NCBI GenBank assembly: GCA_036877525.1 | Contig: JAZGTH010000015.1 | Span: 8,207,001 to 8,271,000, forward strand | Reading direction: 5' to 3' | Source: Chromobotia macracanthus | Taxonomy: Eukaryota; Chordata; Actinopteri; Cypriniformes; Botiidae | DNA length: 64,000 bases | Shown: piece after piece, positions 1 to 11,311 of the stretch | Position numbering within the stretch: the first letter of the stretch is position 1 | Layout of the letters: each line of letters begins with the position of its first letter | The notes under the pieces: model-generated | Database searches by the model: none | Seen by the model: only the letters and a program-made list of their open reading frames with translations | Told to the model about the DNA's origin: nothing | Position numbers and translations under genes: made by a program

Positions 1-234
1 ACAAAGAATTTGTTGCAGGTTGCCATGGTGACCCATAAACTCACCAATATGGGCTTGAATTCTGGAATAATTCAGATGTATTTTTCTCAGTGTCATGTTT
101 TAAACATAAGGCAAGTGGGACGTCATAAGTCAGGTTTATAAAATGTCCCAGAGGATCAAAGTATGTGTGAAATTCTGCAGGGGTTTTACCCAGTGTCTCT
201 GTCACACTCTGTCTTTTCTTGTTTTTCAGACAAG

Positions 235-3200
235 ATGGAAGTTTCTGTCGCTGTGGTGCTTTTGTCTTACTTTGCTCCAGCTCTGGGTGAGTGCTTTTGT
301 CTCGTCTTTTATTTACTCTACTGATTTTATTGAATCGTGTGGTGTTTACAGTTGCCTTTGGAGAGCTGCAAGTCCACTTAATGACATCTGAATCTCTGTA
401 GCTTTTCACAACTCTGTGCTTTTTCCTACTTTATGTAATTTTTCTGAGAAATCAGTGTTTATAAAAAGTGGGAGTTTTCCTAATGCATTTATTGTGTCTA
501 TTGAAAATAAAATTAAACAAAAAGACTACACAAAGTTATTGTTGTATTGGCTATTCACACTGGCTTTCCTTTAGATTTAACATTATTTGGTGAATTAGCC
601 TCTGTGTGTCTCTGTGTATGCAGGGTCAGCTTTTGGCAGGGAAATGCCAGGTAAGTGTGTAGAGAGTTAGAGGCACTGAAAACCGAGCAGAATTTAGGGC
701 TGTGCTTTTGCCTCACCAGTTTGAATGGGGCTTTTTATGGCAAGGTTTGTTTGTGTTTGTCAATAACGCAGAGTGCTATTTTGACATGTTTTTAGCTGAT
801 TTGTTTAATTGGTATATCTGGCTCTTGTTTTGGCTTCAACCTGTGGCTTACGGTTCCACCTTTCCCTAAAGGGTTTTGAGAAAATTTCATGAAGTAACAC
901 AACTCTTTCAGCGTGAGGCTGGAGACTGTTTCCTGTGTGTGCCAGTGCAGATCATGTTGTATCAGCCCTGAGTACATGCAGTTCTGTAGCTCCAATAGCA
1001 GGAACTTTGACACTGTGACTTTTTTTTATATTGACCTTGGCTATTATAAAAAATACTCTGTGTTTTCACGTAAGATTTGTCCAGTGTTAATTAAAATATT
1101 TTAAGTTCTGTGGCTCTTGTTGACCCTTTGGATTTCGTGGAGCTTTGCTGCATTCTCAGACTCTTATTTTGTGGTGTTAACACAAACATTTGACTACATT
1201 TATGCATTCAGACACACACATGCTTACAATTGGGAACTCTCATAAACGTACATGCAGTGACTATTTTTTGCATACAGGAAAGTTTTTGTATGAAGCATTG
1301 TTTGTTGTTTATAAATGGGATCGGAAGAGGGAGAGAGAGAGCTAGAGATCATTAGGGATAACCAAAATCCTACTTTCAGACCATTCATAATGTGTAATGG
1401 GAAATTTGGAGCAATGCCTTCGATGTTGTTTACAGAGAGCAGCTTCTCTTAAAGTCAGCTGTGGCACTTTAAAAACAGGAAAGTCTTTTATTACCCCATT
1501 GATCTTTTTTGTGACAAAACAGCAACATATAATGTAAAGTAACATTTTCTGCCAAAAGTCTGTTTAATACCAAAATACCAAATATGATCTTTGGAAGGGG
1601 TTATTATAAAACCTGTCATCACAAAAGAAAGAATAAATCTGTTCTTTGAGTACTTTAAAGATCTTGTGTCATATTGTACTCATGTATAGTCAAGTGTGGT
1701 GATGATATTAATTAAAAGTTGCTTCCTGTTGATAAATCTGAAGTGGTCAGGTGGTCAGGTTGGTCACAATGTGAGTGTGAACTCTCTCTTACATGTTTGT
1801 GCACATGCTTTTTGAAGATATTTACATTGTGCACATTTTACACTCTTTTCTGGCTGTACTGTACATGTATGTGCTTGTGCCTGAACATATTTCCTGTTGA
1901 AGTATGTGTGTGCATCTATAGCATTTATTAATGTCACACTAGTGTATTAAAATGTTCAACTAATACTTTACGGTAGCCTTAAGTGTTGTTTTTTTTAAAT
2001 TGCTTCTTTTAAATTACACTCTGCAATTTGCCATTAAAACAGGATCTAACACTGCTTCTGTTCATAGTTGTTCAACATAAACTTTAAGTTTGCATGGTGA
2101 GACCTCAGATTTGAATTAAGTAATTTTTTCTCCCCGTCTCTCTTAGCTGCCACAATGGATGAAATTCATGGTAAGGATCTTCTAATACAAAAAATCACTT
2201 TTGTATTAACATGTCTTAGTGGCTTATTAACAAAGTGTTTTAGCCAGTCTAAACCACAGTCGGCACAGGTTTAGTTCTATGTTTTGAAACAGAGTGTGTT
2301 TGTAACTATAAGCTTTCACTTCACAGTGAGTTTGAGAAAAGGTTTATGGAGTCAGGCAGTGAGCATTTATCCTCTTAGTATACATTCCCTAAGGTGTCAA
2401 AAATGGCTTGGTTTACATGGATATGTATATAATATCTGAGAACACTAAGTGGTTGTTATTGTTATCTTGAAGTCTTACAAGATGACATTTTTAGACATTT
2501 TCTTTTTTCCCCCACCAGAGTATGACAAGCCATTTCATTATGGTGAGTATAGATTTACTGTAGCTGCTTAAAGTATATATACTTATGGATTAAATAAATC
2601 TCTTGGTTGACTTCATTAGGCCGGGAAATGAAAATGCAAGTATACAGAATATTGCTGTTACTCATTTGGGCATTTTATTATCTCTTAGAATTATATGCTT
2701 AGTATTGTGAGTATTAGAGCTGAGCTCAGGTGGTTCCCATAGTGGGCTGAGAAATGTTGTTATATCCAGGACTCTTAAGGGCAGAGTGCATCACCCTGCT
2801 CGGGAAACATCTGTGAAGTCAGGGGATTTGCGTTTCCTCTCCTGTTTACCCTAAACTGATGGAAAACCAAGGACTACATATTTGTAAAGCACATCATTTA
2901 GAATCTGATATCTACCCCAGAATTTGCCAAATTCATTTTATATTTAGTAAGTTCAGATTTTGTATTTGCCTATGATCTGTAACATTGTAGACTTCTTAAA
3001 TTACAATTGTAAGCAAGTGACATCATCCTACTGCAAGCAGACTACATTGCATGGTGGTTATAAACTTCCTTTTGAGTATTTTATTTATGCAGTCATTAAT
3101 ATGCTCAGTAGATTGTTATTGTTTGAGCATTTGATCTTGGCCTTAACATTCAGGCTTATATGTGTGCATATCTAAATGTGTACATTTTCCCCCACAATGC

Positions 3201-4456
3201 AATGCATTTTTTCATGGCTGTTGTGATGAAGCAAATACTGCCTCATTTGAGTTAAAGCTGTGCAGTATTTTCCAGCAGTACACTGTCTTTTGAATCCTCC
3301 TTTCAGATTATGAATCTTTAAGGATTGGTGGTATGATCTTCGCTGTGATACTTTTCCTGATGGGGATCTTCCTCATCATCAGTGAGTACCAAACTATATG
3401 TATATTGTTCTGAGAATGAGTTCTGGCAGAATACTGAATGAAGTTTGATAGACTAAATTTATACTAGCTTTCTTAATCATGGCTTATTATAAACAGTGTG
3501 ACCATTGATGGACTGTATATTGTATTGAATAAATGTATGTGGGAAGTATTTATACTGTAGGTTTCAGATGTTTATTCAGGATATATATTCCATACACGCT
3601 GTAGACTAACTGTTCAGAAAAAGGAACATTTGTTACCTTGATCAAATTTCATTTGTAGATATTCCTTTAAGAATGTGTCCACACACAGAGATAAACAAGA
3701 TAAATAACAGTGGTACATGGCAGCCTGGTGGTGGATGTCTTTCATAAGCTCTAAGTTTAAACCTCTCGGCGACACCCAACACCACACATGAGTTATGGTC
3801 TTACACGCTTACTATGAAACCCCCACCACCCCCCTTAAATTAATAACAAGGATCCCAGTTGAAGATGTTATCTCAACCAATATGCACACCATATAAGTTT
3901 GATCACAGCAGGGGGTTTTTAAGAACAGGACATTTTAATGTTTGTAAATGTGTGCAATTACATGTGTTACAGCATCATGCAGTACAAAAGGAGAATGACA
4001 ACCTAATTCTCAACTTTGGATTCTAATATTTAATTTTTCTTTCAGAACTGTATTTCTTAAAGCAGCATGTGAATGCATTTCACTCCTATATAGTAACAAA
4101 CTTCCAATGGTTTGCATCTGACCTCTGGCTTTTTGTTTCATAGGTCGGAAATGTCGCTGTAAAGGGCAAAAGGCAAGGTAAGTGACTTAATCTTATTCAG
4201 TCAGTATATTTAGGCCGGTTTAATATGTTGCAATAGACAATAACTGAATGGTGAATCAGATCACAAGATTCTCTTTGGTAGCTTTCCGAGATGCACTGAA
4301 GTAACTTTTCACATTTAATCTGCTCCACAGGCCAGTGGGACTTGACGCAGAGTCAGCCAGAGGTCACAGTTCTGCTTTGTCTTAATTTTTAAATAGGTGT
4401 CTCAATATTAGCAACCATTAACAGTATTTTTTATTATTATTGCAGGTGCAAAGTAA
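235..4456 (+). CDS. FXYD-domain regulator of Na,K-ATPase, with signal peptide (multi-exon)
   Basis: Exons joined by splice sites and phase: 235-286, 624-650, 2147-2170, 2519-2542, 3307-3381, 4144-4177, 4331-4362 and 4446-4456, giving 92 aa. Residues 1-18 form a short hydrophobic signal peptide. Residues 39-44 (PFHYDY) carry the invariant FXYD signature. A Gly-Gly pair opens the single transmembrane helix (about 50-67), which is followed by the basic Cys-rich RKCRCKG turn. These features define the FXYD family, whose members bind the Na,K-ATPase alpha subunit and alter its ion affinity. A splice acceptor at 228-229 leaves only 5 nt of leader before the ATG, so a non-coding exon lies upstream. 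Every internal junction up to the transmembrane exon is phase 1, as is usual in this family. The C-terminus is uncertain: the donor after 4362 (GTCACA) is weak, and reading through instead would stop at 4385 (96 aa). By position beside a signal-less FXYD it could be FXYD1-, 3- or 5-like, and I cannot choose. Confidence 0.85.
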
Positions 4457-4760
4457 AATGAGCAGATGAACAGGTGACTACAGTACTTCTGCTTTCAGAT
4501 TTAATGTAAGATTGTATATTCTGCTTTATGTAAATGTTTAAGGCTATATCCCTGCTGATCCTTGATTTCTTTTGACAGAAAGCATGGTCACTTGCTGAAA
4601 GCATGGAGTCTTTTGAAGAAGTGGAAGAAGAAAAGGTCAACTGATGATTTAGTCGTACTGTAGTGTTCCCCGCAGTCCTTATAAATGTTTTTATATTAAA
4701 TATTTTTGTCTCTTGGATATGCAGTTTTTAAAAATGTTAAAATAAAACTGTTGATTCTCA
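4457..4760 (+). terminator. 3' UTR and poly(A) signal of the first FXYD gene
   Basis: AATAAA stands at 4741-4746, about 290 nt after the proposed stop, in an AT-rich stretch. A donor-like CAG/GTGACT at 4471-4475 and an acceptor-like GACAG at about 4575-4579 suggest a spliced 3' UTR. The exon after that acceptor holds a short acidic reading frame, but it is not in frame with the stop chosen here. Confidence 0.55.
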
Positions 4761-5735
4761 GCTAGGGATACATGGCCATTGTTAATTCAGCAGATGATTC
4801 TCGTTTTAAAAGTTTTAAAAGTTTTATACACACGTCTTTTCAGCCTTCAGTGATGCTCATAAAATACACAGTAAATGCTCAGTCACTAAAGGCAAATAGA
4901 AGGCATTTTATATATTTTGTAAATTATGTCCATCCAGTTTTCTTACTTTGCAGAATGAACAAATTAAAATGTAGACTACAGTAAAAATAAAAAAATGCTA
5001 TGAAATGTTAAGTGTCGTAGTGAACATGACGTAACTGTTTGTGCACCTGCCCCAGTCTGTCGCTCACATTCAGCCTGTCCCAAATAGTAACACTGTCATA
5101 CTGTCCTACTATTTAGCTGCTGTAAATAACGTTTGCCAGCTTTTAACCCTTAAATATGTAGAAATCTAGGTTGCGTGGATAGTAAATGTCAACGGATACT
5201 TGATGCCAGCTATATGTGTTAATATAAATATTACCACGAGATAATTCATATCAATTCACTCAATCGACAGTCTGAAAGGTTATTGATAATGACTGTTTAT
5301 TATGTACAAATACATACGTATTTCCGGGACGGATAATAAAGCCGCATAAGCTTGAAAGCTTAAGGTTTAAAAAACCATGAGTTTCCAAATTCCGCCCTCT
5401 TCCTCCGACAGGACACGGGCACGCTTGCTGCATTAGGTGCGGTTCTGCGCAAGGAAATATGCGTCGCATGAAGGTTTTCGTCGGCATTGTTCAGTGGGAG
5501 GTGTCCTTGGCTTGGTATCCCCACCGCAATATTCAGCAAGCTTTATATACTGCACACTAGCAGCTTCCCGTGGGGAACATTTGCAGAGCTGCACCGCTGG
5601 AGGGAGTAAGTGGGCAACTTCTGAAACGCAGCCTCGACGCAGTCCTCCAGCGAGCTCTGTTCATTCACAGTGCAGAATTACAGTCTATAGCAATATCAAA
5701 GAAACCCTGCCTCGTTAATACAGAAAACTGCAGTA
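4761..5735. other. Spacer between the two FXYD genes, with upstream region of the second
   Basis: 4.76-5.35 kb is AT-rich with no exon signal. From about 5390 to 5740 the base composition shifts to more CpG (for example around 5395-5480), consistent with the promoter and 5' leader of the signal-less FXYD gene. No TATA box stands out. No transcription start can be fixed from sequence alone. Confidence 0.4.
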
Positions 5736-8385
5736 ATGGCAGCTTCAACAGGTTTGTCTGTTAATTGCATGTGTTTCTTTTTGATGTCAATACCATTATT
5801 CCTGTTCGTGTTCAGTTCCGTGTAATTTATTTGGATTCATGATGATCCAACACAATGAGCACTGTGTTGAACAAGTGAGACCGCGCTTTTGTTGTCTGGC
5901 ATGAGTGTATTGTAAAATATGCAATATTATGTAACTTTAGAAGATGTTTTTCCAGAATCATTTTTCGTCATTTTACAGCTATTATTCAAATCCAGTAGGC
6001 TGCTCAAATGTAGTTGCCCTGTGCATTTGCAGTTTAATTTCAAGCTTTGTTCGTATTTACTGTAGATCACCTTTGGGGTTTTAAGAAAGTTAGAGCGCAT
6101 GTAAGAATTGCCATTATATGCAAGATTTTTGATTGCGCTATAGGGCGTCGCTGGAGCATCCAGGGTGCGAATGGGGTGCTGACAAGCGCCAAGCTGTCAC
6201 AAAGCAGAAGTTCAGCAGGACAAAGGCGCAATGTTGCGCTATGTCTAACAGTTTTCAGAACTGATTTACAGTGTACCTCTCAAGTCTCGTTATAGGCTGG
6301 TTTGGTGATCTGCTTAATCCTAAAAAATGATAAAGTTGTCCCTATTTTGCTTATGGCAACGTCTTCATTCTAAAGTATTTGGTTCATTATTATCTAGAAT
6401 ATCTAGTTATCTGGAAATAAGGTTTTAAATCATATTTAGGCAATATTAACACGGGCTATTAGCACTTGCACAGATTTCAATCGATTATCACTAGCGTAAA
6501 GTCCACTGCCTATTTAACTGGGGTGACTGCAGTGATCCCAGCCGGCTTTTCGCTGAGCAGGCAGCCCTGCTTGTTTACAAGTAATCGATGATCTGAATTA
6601 CTGAGATCCTCGGTTTAAAACACTTGAGTTTGCAAAATGCATAGTCTAGTCTTGTACATGCACAGTGGCTAATCAAGATAACAATATATTACGTTATTAC
6701 TGATGCGGTAAGTTTTCAGAACAGCGCCCCTGTATATAACACAGTTGCTCCGCTGGTCCGGTGTACTATTAACTGTATATTTCATTTTAACCAGCATCTG
6801 TCCATGGTGCTGAAAACAATCCCCTGCATTGTCCTCCCAACTTCACTGCAGTCTTATGTCTCTTGCTAAATAGGAGTTTACCTTGTCCCAAGGTTGTTAA
6901 ATTGTAAACAAGTATATTTAAATGTATTTACAGAGTCATACAAGTATTTGGACCAGAGTGCCTTTAACTACGGTGGGTATGCAAATGCTGCATGGAAAAT
7001 TTGTTTGAAACATTTAAATATTTAGTTAAAACATGGCTAAATGTAAGGATGACCACTCTTAAATATGATTGGGCACAGATTATGAGACATTGAGGACCAC
7101 AGGTGTCATCTTGGCTGTGGTTATGTTCGTGAGTGGGATTCTCATTGCTCTGAGTAAGTCCATTGAACTAGTAACATAACAGTTTAACCAGTTTTGTCAT
7201 AATTACTATTTATAGTCTCTTACAGTCTCATGAGCTTGTCAGTACAGACCGGCTGATGGTCACCTTCATATGTCATCTAGATCTAGACTTCACATAGACA
7301 ACAATTAAAGTCAATTCTATTTGACTTTGGTCAGTGCAGAGAATATGTTCAAGTGTCCAAACTATTTATTGCATTACATATTACACAAATACTTCTGTAA
7401 TGAGAAACATTGGTAAGTTTGAATAAGATATCAATGCATCCAAACTGTTTGAATTTAATGTGAATTGGTCCCAATCAAAATCTCAAAACAGTTGCTCTCA
7501 CATGTTTCATCATCAATCTCTCTTTCTCTCTCTCTTTCTCTTTCTAAATGTTATTTGCCCCCGACAGGTAAAAAGTGCAAATGTTCAAAAGCTTCAAAGT
7601 AAGAGTTTATCACACAAATGTGCAGCCTTGACTGTGCATGTGGAATGAGTCCAATTAAAGGACAAGGGAACGTCTTGGAAAAAGGATGTACATATGAATC
7701 TATGGTGCTATGTCTGTACCATCTGAAATGCTTCTCTGTTTGAATGCAGCCCCTGGTTTCTACATTGACAGATTTCTAAAAATGTCCAAGCTTTTTATAA
7801 ACACTGTCCGTCCATTCAAACAACAGCATATATATTTAAAATGGAACCCCCCTTAAAATACTAATGTTTGGAAAAACTGATTACACTAATCCTGAAGTAT
7901 ACTCAAACCTTGGCATTAAAACAATTTAAACAAGTCATCAGAATGTTGGTTTTCACACTCAACAAATCAACAAGAAGTGAATTGGTCTCCGTGCTGTTTG
8001 TGTGGATAGTCAGTGTATCTCAGTCTCAGAGACTCAGCATGTCATCCTCAGCAGAGCTGAACTGGCCAATGAGTCCAAACAACCACAACAACAGTGCTGT
8101 CATATCCAGGCATACAAACCAAGACATTTGAGAATTTGAGCCATACTGGAGACAGTGTGGTTGCTACAGATGAGCATGTTGGCTGAAGATTATTGAGTGT
8201 TCAGGATTAGTTCTGTAGGATAATTGTTTTTATTTCTTACAGATCAAGTCCAGTCGAAGGCCCTCCACCAAAGACAGAAGGTACAACAAACCTTTTCTTC
8301 TTTGTATATTTAAAACTGCAGAAATATGTTGTAATCCTTTGTAAATGTCACCTTTTTCCCCTCAGTCCCCCCTCAGACAGTGTAA
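5736..8385 (+). CDS. fxyd7: FXYD7-like Na,K-ATPase regulator without signal peptide
   Basis: Exons: 5736-5751, 6934-6972, 7079-7153, 7568-7598, 8243-8280 and 8366-8385. Joined, they give 72 aa ending at TAA 8383-8385. The N-terminus (MAASTESYKYLDQ) is short and polar with no signal peptide, the hallmark of FXYD7 in mammals. The FXYD core is FNYDYETLR at residues 16-24. One transmembrane helix (about 27-45) leads into SKKCKCSKASK and a Pro/Ser-rich tail ending PPQTV. FXYD7 is a brain-enriched modulator of Na,K-ATPase isozymes in mammals. Tissue here is unknown. The residue before the FXYD signature is Ala, where most family members have Pro. All junctions are GT-AG. The gene lies in tandem with the signal-bearing FXYD about 1.3 kb upstream. 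The orthology call rests on the missing signal peptide, the SKKxKC motif and the neighbourhood. Confidence 0.8.
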
Positions 8386-9210
8386 AGAAGATGTATCTGT
8401 GCAGTTGGGTGGCCCATTTCCAAGAAGGGAAATGCTCAGATGCACAAGGTTACATACAGGAATGTGGAGGACAATACACATTACCTGACCTTTTTGTAAC
8501 CTCAGCTTAAATGCTGATTTATTGCTGTATTTTTTCTTTCTAGCACTTGTGCTACATTTTGCCCAGATCTCTTGGCATTATTTGTTACAACTGAATGACA
8601 ATGTTTATTTTGAATCCTTAAAAGGTTTGAAGCCCATCTTTTCTGGTAACAAGGTTTTGGAGTGATGCACATTATCTGGCCCTGATTATTAAGCATATGC
8701 ATGAAACAGCAGCTTTCCAGATGGGGCTTTACTGTAAAAAGCAGCCCCTTGGTTCATTATCAAGGTAAACATGGTCTAATGTCTATTTTAACAAGCATGA
8801 ATATTTGTACCACTGCATTCTCTAGTACTTTACTAAGTACTAAGCACTTTACTAAGACGCAAATGATTTAGTAGCATCTGAATGTCTGTATGCAACTAAT
8901 ACGTATGAGAAAGCAGAACATGTCCATTATACAACATACTGTATAATCTGTAGAAGCAGGAAAATAAAGTGTTTCTGTTATGAAGCACATAATTCTGTCT
9001 GCATGCCTGACTGTTATTGGAGGAATGTTCATTCAAAGTCATGCCTTTTATATTAACTATATTAAAAGTTTTTTGTGCTTGCATTGATGGTGAGTTTGAC
9101 TAAAACAGTAGTCATAATGAGGAACTGGAGACAATAACTATATGAAAGGCCATTTTATTATTCAATCAAAAGTTTGTCATGTACCAAGGACATTATGGTC
9201 AATAAAAGAG
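8386..9210 (+). terminator. Probable 3' UTR of the FXYD7-like gene with two AATAAA candidates
   Basis: AATAAA occurs at 8963-8968 and again at 9201-9206, both downstream of the TAA at 8383-8385. Either would give a 3' UTR of 0.6-0.8 kb. The stretch has no other coding signal. Confidence 0.45.
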
Positions 9211-11112
9211 AAAGTAACAGAGGTCTGTCTTGGTCTTTACTTTGATTAGCTTTACTCAGTCTGGCTTAGCCAGCTGACTGATAATGCAAAACACACACAT
9301 TCATTAAACATTCATGATTCATGCAGAAATATTTGGATAAATATACATTTTATGATGATTATCATGCTTATCCTAAAATGTAAAGAACAATTTCCCATGC
9401 CATTGTCATTAAATAACATTATGCAAATAAAACATTGTACATATACAGCAGATTTTAATGCTAGCTGTTCTAGAATTTGGTTTTGTCAGTGGTTTCATGT
9501 TACTGCTGTGACAGTATTTACTAAATCAGTAATCAATGTTTCACATATTAGATCATTACAAGGACATTTGCAGTTGTCTTTGTTTTCAAAGTAATTCTTG
9601 TAAATTCACAGTCCTTTCTTTGTTTTACAAGAAGGTGACCGTGTTTCCCCCATTAAATTTCCTGAGGGACTCTGTGTACTTTAACAAGGTGAATCATGCA
9701 TGTGATAAACTGTCTGGCTCTTCATGTACGTCTGACTCAACCTCCATTCAAACATTCAAAATCTTGATACAAAATATTATGACCACATATTAAAAATCAT
9801 ACTTTCCATATTTTCATTATATTACTAAATTAAATTGGTTAAATCTTATTGATGATTCTGACGTCTTGATACTAGAAGGTCTTAAAGACCTTAGAATTTA
9901 ACCTCAGAACCCGCATGACATTTCACCTCATCAATGTGACTCAACCATGACTCATCTAAATAACACATTCACACACACGGTGAGATGACACATCTCATGT
10001 AAGAATATGATATCTCATGTCTATGATATTAAATGTGCTACTGGATAATGCACGTTATACAAAGAACTGATGCCATTTATATCACACAATAAAATAAATA
10101 CTGTGTTTGTTCTTCCTCCAGAGAGAAAGTAACATACATTCTTTAAACAAAGGTTCCAACTGGAACCAAAGAGGTTTTGGCAGAGTGATGTCATAGAAGA
10201 TCCCTGTGTTCTAAGTACTGGTGCTTTAAAAAACCCAGAAATCAATAAGCTGATCTGAGGATCCTTTTAAATCACCAATAACAGTAACCTAAGAAGTCAT
10301 ATGCAATAAAATGGTGCAAAGAACCACTTAAGAACCTTTATTTTTAAGACATTCTGGAACTCTCTTGAGTAAACAACATAAAACATGTAACAACCAATAT
10401 AAATATTTCAGAAAAAAAATTTGTACTGATACAGTAGGTTCCATGGCCAGAGCTTAGCTGCTCATATAAGCAAACCAATATGGTTCATAATTAAGGGTAG
10501 ACATTGGACTGGTACTTACAGTCCTCAGGACGATTTCATTGAAATCACTATAAATGATCACAGTCATGGATGATAGCCAGATCACACCCAATTGCTCAGT
10601 GAGCATTAACATTAACTGAGAAGCAGTGTTATGGTGTATTATTGATGACTGAATCATTGTAATAGCTATAAACTGTCATACTGTCATACAAATGATACAT
10701 CAGATGAAAATCCTCCCAAGAGGATACTAGGTAAAACCCATCCTTCTCCAGAGATGCTTTCTAGATAGACTACATGCTTCAAATCAGTTTTGCCCTAAGT
10801 AAAGTTCTAATCAAAACGAAAACTTACATAATTTTTCTTATCTATCTAGGTAACGAATGGTATTTTCAAGATTGATGTTTCATGGACATACGTTTCTTTG
10901 ATCCAGTTGATTTTATCTCTGTTGAAGAAGGTGGGGAACGGTGGGACTGTAAAATTAGTCCTGGTCACTCTAGGTCCTGTAAGGATGTAAAACGCCGTCT
11001 AGAGGCATTTTTCTTCTTCAAGATGAGTTTGAGCTGCATTTTTTGGGAGGGAGAAAGAAAGAAAAATTGTCAGCTGGTGTGTATTTACTTCATGAAATTA
11101 TATTTTTAACTA
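9211..11112. other. Intergenic DNA between the FXYD7-like gene and the convergent nfkbid
   Basis: No supported exon. At 10140-10370 there are short motifs of the kind 'aggttcca', 'tggaacca' and 'aagaacc' on both strands, resembling a degraded dispersed fish repeat. The remainder is AT-rich single-copy-looking sequence. Confidence 0.35.
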
Positions 11113-11305
11113 CTTTTTTCATTCTTTAATTTCGTTAGGGATCAAATATGTTTTCATTCCTTCATTTAATTAGGGATTGTGTACTTTTTCATTGCTTAAT
11201 TTGATTAGTGATCAATTATATTTTCATTTCTTTATTTCATTAGGGATTGTCTACTTTCTTTATTTCTTCTGTTTATTAGGGTTCATCTACTTTTTTATTA
11301 ACCCC
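11113..11305 (-). repeat. AT-rich minisatellite, about 36-bp unit, five imperfect copies
   Basis: Each copy has the plan T-run, CATT, TTTAATTT-like core, then TTAGGGAT plus a variable end. Copies alternate between ends like GATCAAATATG/GATCAATTATA and GATTGTGTAC/GATTGTCTAC, so the higher-order period is a dimer of about 70 bp. It sits 7 bp beyond the nfkbid stop codon, so on the minus strand it forms the start of that gene's 3' UTR. Four TTTATT (AATAAA on the gene's strand) occur at 11231-11236, 11259-11264, 11272-11277 and 11294-11299. Confidence 0.7.
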
Positions 11306-11311
11306 AATCCC

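Noticed and set aside
11113..11305. CRISPR-like array of regular repeats
   Set aside because: The repeats are tandem and imperfect, without unique spacers, in a vertebrate gene 3' UTR. It is a minisatellite.
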